Below are positions 45,434-59,500 of a stretch of DNA of 64,000 nucleotides, piece by piece. The translations under genes were made by a program, and so were the position numbers. The stretch is taken from positions 186,001 through 250,000 of the forward strand of contig NOKP01000017.1 in assembly GCA_002682825.1 (NCBI GenBank). Direction: 5' to 3'. The notes under the pieces are model-generated. The model ran no database searches. It saw nothing but the letters and a program-made list of their open reading frames with translations, and was not told the DNA's origin. How positions within the stretch are numbered: position 1 is the stretch's first letter; every line of letters starts with the position of its first letter. The stretch comes from Neonectria sp. B-13 (Eukaryota; Ascomycota; Sordariomycetes; Hypocreales; Nectriaceae).

Positions 45434-46723
45434 ATGCGCAAAAGTTTTAGCCTAGCACTCGTCGGTGCTGTCGCAGTTGTTGCATTTCAGTCGCAATATC
45501 CTCTCAGTCCTCCTTTTCCTGAAAGCCTGGATGAAGAATGGGACGATTCTTGTTCCATCAGCAAAAGCACCGCCTACGAAATGGTCCATGGTCCCAACAC
45601 CTTCTCTACATCGCCTTCTGAGCATATAAACTCGGTCAAGATTGCCCCAGCCATCAACGCGACAAATTGGGAACAATGGGAGTTTGACGGTCTTTCGCAC
45701 ACAGGCCTATCTGGGCTCCTCATGGCATTTTCCAGAGATGCATCTTACGCCTTCTTCGGACAAGGAAACCTGCGTGTGGAATTCTACATCACGCTTGGCG
45801 ACGGCACGGTTATCCAAGAACTTGACTACATCAGCGAATCGTACGTTGCCGACTGCCCGGGCTTCACCGCTGGAGTATGGAACAGCACGGACAGATCCTA
45901 TTCGTTTTATGTTACCAAAGACCACCAGTTCGCAAGACTCAAGTTTGACTCGTGGAGGGTTCGAGGCGGATTCACTATGTCCTCCAGCACAAAAGCTCAC
46001 CTGGCTGACGGGTCGCCCTGGACTCCAGACGGCGGCAAGCCAGACGCGACCGAGATTTCTCCCGGGCTGCATTACGGTCTTTCCATGGGAGGAGCCGACG
46101 TCAATGTAGACGCCACTCTTTCATCTGGCAGGCGTATCGCCTTCAGAGGGAGAGGTGGCTCTACCCGTCTGTGGGCAACCAATGGATGGCTCAAGCTCTG
46201 CGAGGGCTGGAAGGTGTTCCGATCTTGGGCGGGACCGTATTCCATCGTGTACTGGGACGTGATGGGGCGTATGGGCAAGCCCGGCAAATACGTCTCAGGC
46301 CACTTATTCCACAACGACGAACTGTTGGTCGGATCCAGAGTTGGCAATGTTTCTGACAAAGACGACTACGTCCTGTTTACCGATAACTTTGACGGGGAAA
46401 TGTCGGGGAGGTACAAAGACAAGAACACGGGCCATACTCTCGAGTTTGTCTCGCCTACCAAGGACAAGAAGTGGAGGTTCGACCTGCAACATGTTGTAAC
46501 TCAGTATGAAATGGGTGCTGGTGCTGGATTCGGCATGAGCGGGTTTGCCAACCGAGTAGTTGGTGGTGAGGTTGGTGGTGTGCAGTACGAGGGCAGGGGC
46601 CACTCTGAACAAACCTACTGGCCGGAGTACATCGAACAGTGGAAAATTTGGGTCGTCTGGGGCTTCGGCTTCCTTGGGAAAGGGAAGACGTATGTTATGA
46701 AGATGGCCAGCTACATACTGTAG
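45434..46723 (+). CDS. Decalin-forming Diels-Alderase homologue
   Basis: Single exon, 429 aa from the ATG at 45434 (MRKSFSLALVGAVAVVAF), which opens a plausible signal peptide; an upstream in-frame start at 45251 would add 61 unlikely residues. The rest fits the two-domain lipocalin-like pericyclases of fungal decalin pathways (CghA, MycB, Fsa2, PvhB type): many tryptophans and glycines in beta-strand spacing, for example WEQWEFDGLSHTGLSGLL, FYITLGDGTVI, LHYGLSMGGADV and YSIVYWDVMGRMGKPGKYVSG, and the ending WGFGFLGKGKTYVMK. They catalyse a stereoselective intramolecular [4+2] cycloaddition of the linear polyene tetramic acid to a trans- or cis-decalin. No catalytic acid or base is expected. 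It lies between the trans-ER and the PKS-NRPS, the standard setting. Naming rests on recognition of the family pattern, not on an alignment. Confidence 0.88.
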   Translation: MRKSFSLALVGAVAVVAFQSQYPLSPPFPESLDEEWDDSCSISKSTAYEMVHGPNTFSTSPSEHINSVKIAPAINATNWEQWEFDGLSHTGLSGLLMAFSRDASYAFFGQGNLRVEFYITLGDGTVIQELDYISESYVADCPGFTAGVWNSTDRSYSFYVTKDHQFARLKFDSWRVRGGFTMSSSTKAHLADGSPWTPDGGKPDATEISPGLHYGLSMGGADVNVDATLSSGRRIAFRGRGGSTRLWATNGWLKLCEGWKVFRSWAGPYSIVYWDVMGRMGKPGKYVSGHLFHNDELLVGSRVGNVSDKDDYVLFTDNFDGEMSGRYKDKNTGHTLEFVSPTKDKKWRFDLQHVVTQYEMGAGAGFGMSGFANRVVGGEVGGVQYEGRGHSEQTYWPEYIEQWKIWVVWGFGFLGKGKTYVMKMASYIL

Positions 46724-47551
46724 CTGTTGATCCCGTCTTACACTCCTTTCCACATCAACGAGGTCAGCTCTGGATGCCCAAGAAACGCAACTCAGTTTCT
46801 TGGCGTAATGGAGCTAAACCCCTGAGAGCTGGCTGTTTCGCTTGGGTTTCATTTCATGATGGCAAGTTAGTGGATCAAATTCTGCCATGGTTTTCATCGT
46901 ATGTATGTAGCTTGTTATTTTCAACCGTAACGCTAGAGGGCGAGACAACAAGACCAACATAGATCATCAAATCATTGAAATATCAACCTTTCTTCAATAA
47001 AGGTCAGGAAACGAGAGAACTGTTCAAAGTACACCACATACACAACTGCCTATCAGTGTTTGTAAGAACTAGCAAAACGGATGTTTGCCAGCCGATTGTG
47101 TCATGCTTTTCCTGGGCATCACCAGTCCCATGAAAGTTCATTTGCCAAAACCGCCGAGTAGTCATATAAGCCGAACATGACAGTTCGTATCCCCGGCTGC
47201 AGGCACTCCGACACTTTCAGTGGGCTCGGCTCGTGTGCAAACCTCCGAATACGGCTGATTTGACCGGGCGGAACCGAAAATCCGACCTCACTTGGATCCT
47301 CACGAACGGGTCCTCCCGAAATTGTTTTAAGCCCCGACTCGGTTTTATTTCCGATTTGTTCCTTTACCCGAGTAAGAACCTAATGCTGGTGCTTTGACTG
47401 TATCAAGAGCTTCAAAGATGAATATAGTAGCTGTCTTAATAGAGATGTTTTTGTACTGCCCAACGTGCAATCAACTCATTCTAATCTCCACATAGCCTTG
47501 GGTTTTCTCAAAGTTTCAACAAGGCATCGAACCGATTTGCAGGTCGTCATC
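46724..47551 (+). promoter_or_regulatory. PKS-NRPS promoter
   Basis: An 828-bp gap. TCCCGAA lies at 47314-47320, the 10-mer CCTCCGAATA at 47242-47251, and GGGCGGAACCGAAAATCCG at about 47266-47284. A possible leader intron ends at TTTGCAG just before 47543; this was not resolved. No open frame here is supported. Confidence 0.55.
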
Positions 47552-50500
47552 ATGACTGATCAGAAAACCACTCAAAGCCATGTTGGCGGAAGAGAGCCCA
47601 TTGCGGTTGTTGGAAGCGGGCTCCGATTCTCCGGCTCATCGAACAACCCATCGAAGCTTTGGGAGCTTCTGCTCAAGCCTCGCGATCTTGTATCGAGGAT
47701 CCCCGAGAACCGGTTCAACGCAGACTCATTCTATCATCCAAATTCCTCCCATCATGGAACAACAGACGTCCGAGAGTCTTACTTTCTCGAAGAGGATCAC
47801 CGCCACTTCGATGCGGCCTTCTTCAACATCAAGCCTGTGGAAGCGCATGCGATTGACCCGCAGCAGCGTCTGTTGATGGAGGTGGTGTACGAGTCACTCG
47901 AAGCCTCTGGAATGTCAATGGGGTCGTTGGCTGGGTCTCGGACTGGAGTCTATGTCGGGCTGATGTGTGCCGACTACGCCGAGCTCGTCAACAGCGACGT
48001 GAATGCGCTTCCAACCTATACCCCGACTGGAAACGCTCGAAGCATCATGTCCAACCGTATCTCGTACTTCTTTGACTGGCATGGGCCGAGTATGACCATT
48101 GATACGGCGTGCTCATCCAGCTTGGTCGCAGTACACGAGGCAGTTCAGCTGCTGCGCAGCGGTGACTCGGACGTCGCAGTCGCCGCCGGATCCAACCTGA
48201 TGCTCGCACCTCTTCAGTACATCGCAGCGAGCAAGCTGAAAATGTTGTCCGCAAGCAGTCGATCCCACATGTGGGACGTGGATGCTACTGGATATGCTCG
48301 CGGCGAAGGAGTTGCCGCTGTGGTCCTGAAGCGTCTGAGCTCTGCCATCGCGGATGGAGACCACATTGAGTGCATCATCCGAGAGACTGGCATCAACCAA
48401 GATGGCCGGACCAAAGGCATCACCATGCCCAGTTCGACAGCGCAAACAGATCTGATTGCGACAACGTACGCCAAAGCAGGCCTGGACCCTAGAAACCCTG
48501 GACAGCGCTGTCAGTATTTCGAGGCCCACGGAACCGGAACCGCTGCAGGCGATCCCAAGGTAAGAAACATGCCCAAGGCAAGGCGATGCTTGACCCCCCC
48601 ATGCTGATTTATGATATCTCCCCTCCCCCAGGAAGCCGAAGCCATCAGCAAAGCCTTCTTCCACCCTGGTGAAGATGTCTCTGGAGAGAGTGATCCCCTC
48701 TATGTGGGCTCCATCAAGACCGTCATCGGGCACACCGAGGGCACAGCAGGCTTGGCTGGTCTTCTCAAAGCTTCGCTTGCAGTTCAGCACGGCATTATTC
48801 CACCCAACTTGCTCTTCAACCAGCTGCATCCCAATGTCGAGCCCTTCTACACGAACCTTGAGGTACCGACGAAACCCAAGGCCTGGCCAAAGCTTCCAGA
48901 GGGTGCCCCAAGACGTTGCAGCGTCAACAGCTTCGGCTTTGGAGGCTCCAACGCGCACGCCATCATCGAGAACTACGTGGCCCCGCCCGCACAGAACAAC
49001 AACCAAGTCGTTCCCACTCGTCAACTTACCCCCTTTACCTTCTCCGCTGCGTCGGAGAAGTCCCTGAGAGGCGTCTTGGCCGACTATTCGCAGTATTTGC
49101 GACTGAATCCCGAAATCTCTCCTCAAGATCTCTCCTACACATTGTATGCTCGGAGGAGTGAACATGCTGTGCGGGCACACATCTCAGCAGACTCGGCCAC
49201 GGATCTGTATACCAAGATTGATCATCTTTTGGAGGTGCCGTCTTCCAGTGGCGGCAATGCCCAGAATTTCGGGGTGCGTTCCAAAGCATTGTCGACACCA
49301 GTTCGCGCACTGGGTGTCTTCACTGGTCAGGGAGCACAGTGGCCAACCATGGGGAGAGAGCTGGTCCACCAGTCTCCATACGCTAGGGAGCTTGTCCTTC
49401 AACTAGATGGGATGCTTCAAAATCTGCCCGAGGCGGAGCGGCCTGAGTGGTCATTGATGGATGAACTCACATGCGAAGCTCCCCAGTCACGACTTGACTC
49501 TGCTGTCATTGCACAGCCGCTCTGCACCGTTGTCCAAATAATTCTCTATGACCTCCTGGTGAGCTCAGGTGTCAGGTTCCAAGCAGTCGTTGGCCATTCA
49601 TCAGGAGAAATTGCCGCGGCCTACGCGGCGGGCTACCTCACTCGAGACGACGCCGTCAAGGTTGCCTATTACCGAGGCTACTTCACCAGCCTGACACCGT
49701 CTGACCGGCCCGGCGCTATGATGGCCGTTGGGACCACCGCAGACGATGCCGACGAGCTGTGCAGCCTGTTCATGTTCAAGGGCCGCCTGGCTGTCGCGGC
49801 CATCAACTCGCCCTCCGCTGTCACAATTTCCGGCGACCGCGACGCTATCGAACAGGCGAAGGAGGTCCTTGAAGATGAGAAAAAGTTTGCAAGGATACTC
49901 AAAGTTGACAAGGCATATCACTCTTCCCACATGCACCCATGTGCAGAGGGATACCTCGAGGCACTGAGGAGATCCCAGATCCACCCTCTGTCAGGAAGAG
50001 ATGACTGCGTTTGGTATTCTAGCACCCACGAGAACAGACAAGTGCATGGGCGTGAAGACCTTGCAGGGCAATACTGGGCAGACAACATGGTCCAGCCAGT
50101 TCTTTTCTCGCATGCTCTTCAGGCTGCTGCTGCTGCAGGGGACCCCTTTGATTTCGCCGTTGAGGTCGGGCCTCATCCGACGCTCAAGGGTCCTGCACTA
50201 CAAACCCTCCAGGAGACTCACAAAGATACGCTTCCTTATACCGGCCTCTTGCATCGTGGCAAGGATGATGTCCACGCCTTTTCCGATGCCCTGGGCTACC
50301 TTTGGTCTCGATTTACTCCATCGGTCGTGGATTTCCGAGCCTTTGATACATTGGCGTCGCGATGCGAGAAGAGAAATATCATTCACGATCTACCCACATA
50401 TCATTGGGATCACGACAATATCTTTTGGCACAAATCTCGTGCAACAAAAGCCTTCCTCAGTCAAAGGTCTATTCCTCACCCTCTACTCGGTACCAGAACG

Positions 50501-53500
50501 ACGGATGTTATGGAGGAGCAGATTCGATGGAGGAATCGACTCCTACTGAGCGAACTTCCTTGGATTCGAGGTCATCAGCTTCAGGGACAGGTCATCTACC
50601 CAGCCACGGCATATCTCTCCACCGCCGTGGAAGCTGCAATGTTCCTGGTCCCAGAGGGAGTAAATGCCAGTGTAATTGAAGTTCAAGACTTCAACCTTGG
50701 GAAGCCTCTCGTTTTCGGAGAAGACGGTGCTGGCATCGAAACCATCTTCACCCTGAACGATATATCCAAAGGCGATGACAAGACGTATTCCGCTTCCTTC
50801 ATCTATCACGCATCTAGCAATGCAGACGCCGAGCACCTCTCAACTCACGCTACCGGCAGAGTCATTGTCACAACCGGCGAAACCTCTTCACACTGGCTGC
50901 CATCGCAGGACAAGGATCTCCCGAATCTGGTTACCATCCCCGAGGACCGCTTCTACAACTCCTTGGAGACTGTAGGATACGGCTACAGTGGATACTTTAG
51001 GACGATGTCATCTATCAAGAGGAAACTGAACTTCTCGTCCTCCAAGATCCGAGTGCCTCCACAAGACGAGGAACCCGAAAAGATGCTGCTCCATCCAGCT
51101 GTGCTGGACACTGCCTTGCAGGGAATCTTTTTGGCATACTGCTGGCCAGGTGATGGTAGCCTCGATCAACTTCGCGTTCCAACTGGAATCCGGAGTTGCC
51201 GCGTTAATGTCGGCCTTTGCCAGCAACGCCTCGTGCCTGGCATAGACGTGTCATCGTGTTCCCAGCTGACGGAAAACCCTCTAGCCACGAAGAATCTCAA
51301 CGGAGACGTGGAGATCTCCACCGATGATAGCATCTGTCTGGTTCAGATGGAAGGACTGAAAGTTGTCTCCTTCGCTGAGCAAACCGCTGACGCAGATCGT
51401 GCCGTCTTCACCGAGTACGTTTGGGATGTGGTGGCTCCCAATTGTGAGCGTGCCATGGATGGCAGGAGGGCGACTGCAGAGGACTACGATCTTGCTTACG
51501 CCATAGAGAGAGTCTCTGTTTATTACATGAAGCAGTTGGTCAATCTTTTCCCGGAAGCCCTTCGCAGCACCATGGACCTGGAGTGGCACTTTATTTGTCT
51601 CTTCAACTTTGTCACCGACGTGCTTTCGACTACCGAAGCTGGCCAAAGAAAGACTGCCAAGAAGGAGTGGTTGCAAGATAGCGCAGCTGATATTGAAAGG
51701 ATCAAAGCCAAGTAAGCGCTCATACATGGGGTGAAACTCAGTCGCAAAGATACTGATCATTGTTCAGATATGCACACACGGTGGACATGCGGCTCGCTCA
51801 GGCCGTGGGCGACAACTTGCCTGCTGTGCTTCGAGGCGAAACAACCATGCTGGAGCACTTAACCAAGGACAACCTGCTGGATCGTTTCTATGAAGTTGGG
51901 CTTGGCCTGAAAGAATTCTCAGGCTACGTCGGAAAGACTGTGGAGCAAGTCGTCCATCGTCATCCTCGTATGAAGATGCTTGAAATAGGTAAGGAAACCA
52001 AACCTCTCACTCATGGTGAGTTTCAACTGAACTTTATGTTAGGAGCTGGGACTGGTGGTGCCACCAAGGTCATCATGGGAGGTATCGGTCGCGCATTTTC
52101 CTCATATACCTACACCGATATCTCTCCCAATTTCTTTGAGACTGCTTCAGAAGTGTTCGCCTCCGTTGCAGACAAAATGATATTCAAGACTCTCGATGTG
52201 GAAAAGGACATTGTGCAGCAAGGCTACGAAGAGCATTCATACGATCTCGTGGTTGCTTCTTTGGTTCTTCATGCGACTACGGATCTGAAGCGAACCCTGA
52301 CCAATACTCGCCGGCTGCTGAAACCTGGTGGTTACCTCATTATTCAAGAGGTTTGCAACAACGAACCCTCCAGAACTGGGTTTATGATGTGCGCTTTGCC
52401 AGGCTGGTGGCTGGGTCAAGACGATGACAGGAAGCTGTCACCGTGTGTCTCAACGTCCGAGTGGCATGATCTGCTGGTCCAGACGGGCTTCTCCGGTGTC
52501 GATTCTGCTACTCATGAGCTGGACTCGGTTCCCTTTCAACTCGCCGTCATTGTCTCCCAGGCCATCGACGACCGTATCTCCTTACTCCGTGAACCTCTCG
52601 CTCTGGTCGGATACGACGCACCCGTGGATGAGCCCTGGGATTTGGTGCTTATTGGAGGTCAAACTGCGAAATCAACTCAGCTCATCGAGCAAATTGTCAG
52701 TCTAATCCAGTCCTCCAGCGTATCGCATACAATTTTCAAGACTATCGACGACATTGATGGCGCCAGAATCTCACCTACAACAGCCATCCTGTGCCTTGAG
52801 GATGTGGATGAACCAGTCTTCAAGGGAATATCGGAAAGGACGCTAGAGGGCCTGAAGCGGCTTTTTGAAACACAGAGAACAGTCCTATGGGTCACGCAAG
52901 GGTGCAGATCAGCAGATCCATACATGAACATGTCGGTCGGGCTTGGGCGGACTTTGATTCTGGAAAATCCCGACCTGGTCTTGCAATTCCTCGACCTGGA
53001 GACTGGTGTCGAGCCAGATCCCCGACAAATCCTCGAAGCCCTGCTACGCCTACGACAAAGTGATAGGTGGTACAAGGAAGGAAAATTCGACGATGTGCTG
53101 TGGACAAACGAGAACGAGCTAGCCTACGACGACGGAGAACTTTGCCTTTCTCGTGTTCACGTTGCCGATCCTCTCAACAATAGGTTCAACGCGTCCAGAC
53201 GAACGGTGCTCGAGACGAGGAACCTGCAAACCGTCCCGCTGAGCCTCTCTCTTGGGCCGTCGTTGAAGCATTGTCTTGTTTTGGACGATGCTCTCGCAGC
53301 TCGGATGCTCAGCTCACCAGAGGCAATGAAGCTTGACTCCGAGATGCTCATCAAAGTCACCCACTCACTTTTGATGCCCGAGCTTGCGACACCTCTTGCG
53401 TCATACCTGATTCTTGGTATCACTACAGGAGCGGTAGAGAAAACAGTCGTTGCGATTTCAGAGAACAACGGCTCATATGCTTTAGTCTCGTCGGAAAAAG

Positions 53501-56500
53501 TACTGGACATTGAACTTCCTGCAGGCAAAGAGTCACTGCTGTTGTCTCACCTTGACAATCAATTGCAGGTTGACAACATGCTGTCAATCTGTGAGAAAGG
53601 CTCTGTTCTGGCTATCCACGAGCCCCATCCAGACCTTGCGTCAATCATTGTCGAGCGCGGCTCAATCGCAAATATCCATGTGTGCATCACATCAACCTCC
53701 TCTACGGACAGCTCGTGGACAGAGATTGATGCCTACTCCCCCAGGAGTGTCGTCAAGTCCTTGTTGCCTCAAAACATTTCAATCTTCATTGACTGCTCCG
53801 CGGGCGGCCAAGGCCAGCGGGCCGGGTCCTTGATTGCATCATGTCTACCCCAGACATGCCTCAAGACGACAGTTGCTAGCCTTCCGTCACTGCGACGCAT
53901 CCGCGGCTTCTCTGTTGCCGACTTGCACCAGGAGCTCAATACCGTACTGCAAAGAGCTTTGAAGGAAGTCGCTGCACCCAGAAGCTCAACAACTACATTG
54001 CCTCTGATCCGAGTTGATCAGTTGGTCGACGGCTCTTCCGTTGCTCCTCCACCTGCACCGGCTATTGTGGATTGGAGCACCACTACCGAGGTTCCTGTCC
54101 AGATATCTACAGTCGACAGTCATATTACCTTCAAGGGCGACAGAACATATGTCCTTTTCGGGCTAACGAGTGATTTAGCCCAGTCCATCTGCGACTGGAT
54201 GGTGACTCACGGAGCCCGGAACATTATCCTAACAAGCCGCAATCCAAAGATCGATGCCAAATGGAAAAAGCTCCTGATGGAAGCTGGAGTCAGGGTTGAA
54301 GTTTTCTCAAAGTAAGATCTGGTCGTTGGCGAAATCCAATTAACGGGAAAAGCTAATAAGATCGTAGCGACATCACCGACAAAGAGGCCCTGGTTTCCCT
54401 TGTCAGCCACATACGCCAGAGCTTCCCACCCATCGCTGGTATTGCTCACGGTGCCATGGTTCTCGACGATGTCTCATTCTTTGAGATGCCTTTTGAGAAG
54501 ATGATCAAAGTCCTTAGGCCCAAGGTCCAAGGAGCGATCTACCTGGACCAACTTTTCCAAGCGCCTACTCTCGACTTCTGCATTTTCTTTTCCTCCTGCA
54601 CAGCTATAGCCGGGAACCGTGGGCAGTCCGCCTACACTGCTGCCAACATGTTCATGTCTTCATTGGCGAGCCAGAGGCGTGAGAAAGGCTTGGCCGGCTC
54701 GATTCTTCATATTGGGGCGGTAATGGGAGTAGGCTACATCAACCGAGGATTCAAAGACTACATCTTTACTGCACTCAGTCGGGCTGGATACATGATGGTT
54801 TCAGAAAGGGAGTTCCACCTGTGTTTCGGCGAAGCGGTCCTTGCCTCGCACCCCCAGTCTGGGCGGAATCCCGACGTCGTGACGGCGCTGGAGACAGCAA
54901 AGTTCGGCGACACGCCGCCTCTGTGGGCCAAGTTTCCCCGATTCCAGTACTGTCTTGCAGCAGCCAGTGGAGCAATCAAACAGATCCAAAAGAAGCAGAC
55001 GGCCACTGTGTCCACCAAGCTCAGACTGGCTGAGGCAACTACGGCAGAAGAAGTGCTTGAAATTGTCCAGGGTGAGTCTGTCCCGCTGGCAGCCGTTGAC
55101 GAAATCTAACTTTGAGATAGACTCCTTCTACCAAAAGCTTCGGATTGTCCTCCAAATTCCAAATGACACGGAAAGATCTCAAATTCTGGCTTCCGGAACA
55201 GATGATCTCGGCATTGATTCTTTGGTGGCGGTCGAAATACGCTCCTGGTTCTTGAAGGAAATCGACACCGAGATCCCCGTGTTCAAGGTCTTGTCTGGAA
55301 TATCGATTGCAGAGCTTGTCGAGTTCGGCGTTGAGAGTATGCCTGCAGGATTGACTCCGAACAGAGCCGACGCCGTTCAAGATGCTCCTGAACCCGATGC
55401 CCCAGCCATATCGGTGCCGCCGCCACCAGGTTCAGTGTCTTCGGTGCCGAGTAGCCTACCCAAGACCACTGCGGAAGCCAGCCAGCAGTTGAGTGAGCAA
55501 AGTTCCAAGACCAGCCAGCCAGACGACAAACAAGACGAGGAACAAGGCTCGTCCGCGGCCTCGCTCAATGAATCCTCAAGCACCACTTACGAGAAGGTTC
55601 TACCCGTATCCCCGGGCCAGTCGAGATTCTGGTTCCTGAAGCACTTGATGGAGGACCAGACGACGGCGAACAACACCATATTGGTCTCTATCCAAGGGCC
55701 AGTCAGACTCGACAGTCTTGGCGCTGCGGTTAGCAAGGTTGCAGCTCGCCATGAGTCGCTGCGCACCTCGTTCTTCATGGACGAGAATCAGAAGCCTGTG
55801 CAAGCCGTGTCGGAAACCTCTCGCCTGTACTTGCAGAGAAAGGTCCTCGACTCGGAGTCCAAGGTCGAGGAAGAATTCGATGCCCTCAAGAATCACGTCT
55901 ACGATATTGAACACGGCGAATGCATGCGACTTATCTACCTTGGTGTCACGGCTACGGAGAGTTATCTTCTCATCGGCTCACACCACATCGTCGTGGATGG
56001 CGTCAGCTTGGAGGTTTTCTTGAACGACATTCAAAAGGCCTACAACGGCCAGAGTCTTTCAGATCAAGTCTACCAGTACTCCGACTACTCGGAGAAATTA
56101 CGCCAAGAGCTGGAACAGGGTACCATGCAACAAGAGATCGAGTACTGGAAGTTGGAATTTGCGGACGCGCCCTCACCCTTGCCTCTGCTCCCCTTCGCGG
56201 CTGTGAAGCAGCGTAAATCTCTCACAGCTTATGAACACACCTCTGTGGGCCGCACCGTTGATCCAAAGGTCGCGAAGCAAATCTCAGACACCTGCCGCAG
56301 GTTGAAGGCAAACGTCTTCCACTTCTACCTAGGGGTGTTCGAGGTGCTTCTCTTCAAGCTGTTCGGCACCGACGACGTTTGCATCGGCATGGCAGATGCC
56401 AACCGCTGGGACGATCAAGTCTCTCAAAGTATTGGAATGTATCTGAATCTTCTTCCGCTAAGATTCCGTCTTGACGGCAAGCAGTCTTTCGAGGCTGTGC

Positions 56501-59500
56501 TTAAGGACACTCGCAGAAAGGCCTATCTCGGCATGTCGAACTCGAGGTTACCATTCGATGCGCTGCTCGACAACCTCAACTGCGAACGTTCGACTGCGTT
56601 CAGCCCTCTTTTCCAGGCATTCATCAACTATCGTCAAGGTGTCAGGGAGAATCGGATATTGGGCACTGCTACGGGCGCAACAAAGAAGATATCGCTTCCC
56701 AGGGCCGGTTATGATATGTCTTTTGACATCATCGAAAATCCAGGCGGCGACACGCGTCTCATCGTCATGCTTCAGAAGGCTCTTTATTCTGAAAAGGAGA
56801 CGCTCCAGGTGCTGGAACTGTACTATAATCTCTTGAGCGACCTTTCAAGCTCTTCCGCCCAGACTCTGCAAGAAGTGTCGTTGTTTACGAATCAGGATAT
56901 CAGCAATGCCGTCCGGCTTGGTCAAGGTAACGTTTCCCCGACTCTCGCAAAAGAATTCCCATCACCCCGCGTTTTGAGATTATACTGACATATTTTAGGG
57001 CCTGTTTTGCCATCCCAGTGGCCAGAGACCCTGGTGCACCGCATCGACGCCATGGTTGCAAGTCGCCCAAAAGACATTTCGCTGCGAGAGCCTACCGGCA
57101 AGTCATGGACTTGGGAACAACTTGGGGAAGAAGTCAACCGTGTATCCTCTGCTTTGCTGCAAGCAGACATAAAACCAGGGTCGGTGGTTGCAGTCTATCA
57201 ACAGGCTTCCCCTAGCTTCGTCTTCTCCCTGCTCGCCGTCCTACGGGTTGGCGCCGTCTACGCCCCGCTGGACTGCAATCTGCCAGAAGGGAGGCTCCGG
57301 CACATGCTCACAGAATGTCAACCTTCTGCCCTTCTCCTCGACGGTACGACATTTGCGCAAGCTGGTAGCCTCGGGCTCACGCCATCTGTCACTGTCCTGG
57401 ACGTTTCCACTCTCCCCAGCGCGACGACATCTATCTGCCCAGTTACGGTCCATGCCAGGGACGCGGCTGCAGTTCTTTTCACTAGTGGTAGCACTGGGGT
57501 GCCAAAGGGTGTTGTCCTCTCCCATGGAAGCTTGCGCAACCACGTTGAGGCCCTGGTCTACACACATGGATTTGGATGCGAGACCGTTCTACAGCAAAGC
57601 TCAGTGGGTTTCGACATGTCCCTGAACCAGATATTCATGGCCCTAGCCAGCGGAGGAATCCTCGTCATTGTCCCGGAATCACTCCGCAAGGACTCTTCTG
57701 CTGTGGCAAAGATTTTGTTGGAGCAGAACATTACATACACCAGTGCAACTCCATCCGAATATCTGGCGTGGCTTCGACACGGCTCTGAAAGCCTACTTCG
57801 GAGCACCTCATGGAGATTTGCCACGGCGGGTGGTGAGCAGTTCACCCCCCAGCTTCTGCAAGCGTTCCAAGAGCTCAAGAAGCAATTTCATCATCCGTTC
57901 CGCGCATTCAACGCCTATGGCCCGACAGAGTGTTCCATGTCCTCCAACGAGCTGGAGGTCGATCTGGAAGCTCCACGTGCTGCCCAGAATGTAACCGCTG
58001 GCAGAGCCCTTCCGAACTGCACGGTTTACGTCGTCGATGAGAACGCGGCTCCTCTGCCGATTGGATTCCCCGGAGAAATTTGCATCGGTGGAGCAGGTGT
58101 GGCCCTTGAGTACCTGAACAAGCCTGATGAAACTGCGAAGAAGTTCCTGAAGGATCCCCAGGCATCCGCCTCTGCTGCAGAGAAGGGCTGGAACAGGATG
58201 TACCGAACTGGAGATAAGGGAATACTCAGGCCCGACGGTACTCTGGAAGTTCTCGGCCGCATCGAAGGAGACACCCAGATCAAGCTTAGAGGCCTTCGCA
58301 TTGAGATGCAAGACGTCGAACGGTCAATCCTGAACGCTTCTGAAGGACGACTTACAGAGGTCATCGTCACTCCTCGTGGAGATCCAACCATCCTTGTCGC
58401 CCATGCGGTTATATCGTCCAGCGCCTCACTCAACAACGAGCAGGAGTACCTTCGCGTCTTGTCTGCCTCGCTTCCACTCCCGCAGTACATGTGCCCTGCG
58501 GCCATCATCCCTATCGCCTCCATGCCGCTGAACACATCTGGCAAGATCGACAGGCGAGCCCTCCAGAGATTGGACCTTCCAAGCACATCGAAACAGAACG
58601 CGGCGCCGACAAGCAAGCTCACAGAAACGGAATCTAAGCTGTCCCAGATCTGGAAAGATGTTTTGCCGCAGCAGCTGCAGGAGGTTTACACCATCGACGA
58701 AGCCTCCGACTTCTTCCAGGTTGGCGGCAACTCCATGCTCCTGATCGAGCTTCGACAGCTCGTGAAGAGTAGATTCCAAGTAGATCTTCCGCTGTTGCGT
58801 CTTTTTGAAAGCAGCACACTCGGAGCCATGGCAGTGGCCATACGGGATCTCTCATCTGGCGAAAGAACTGAGGTCGACTGGGACGCTGAAACCCAAGTCC
58901 CACCCAGCTGGTCACAGCTCAACGTGCAGCAAGCGCCGATGCAAAGCCACAGCTCTCACAAGACTATCGTCGTTAGTGGCGCAACAGGGTTCCTCGGCAA
59001 TTACTTGATGCGTCTCCTGATTGAAGCCCCCAACGTGAACCAAATCCACTGCATCGCCGTTCGCAATAGCGATAGGCTTGCAGAGTTCGCTGGTTCCAAG
59101 AAGGTTGTCATCCACCATGGAGATCTGACACAACCGCGGTGTGGCTTGTCAGAAGCAGAAGCTGCTTCCATCTTCAACTCGGCGGATGTCATTGTGCACA
59201 ACGGTGCTGATGTTTCTTTCCTCAAATCATACAGCTCCCTCAGGGCGTCCAACGTGCTTTCAACGAAGGAGCTCGTCAAACTCGCACTTCCTCGCCGTGC
59301 TCTATTCCACTACATATCCACCGCCACAGTTGGGAAACTCAACAGGTCAGACACTCTGGCTCCCGAGTCACTCGCAAAGTTTCCCCCTGGGCCGTCATTC
59401 GCGGATGGCTACGCGGCATCGAAATGGACCAGCGAGGTGTTCCTCGAGAAGGCAACCAGGCAATTTGGTCTCCCAACCTTCATCCACCGTCCCTCATCAA

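Noticed and set aside
48113..49180. Long antisense open frame (355 codons) across the KS region
   Set aside because: It runs opposite to clear KS coding sequence, spans a real intron and has no domain of its own.
57600..58000. Reading the amino-acid specificity code of the A domain
   Set aside because: By-eye alignment around FDMSLNQIF and NAYGPTECS was not reliable enough to name the substrate.
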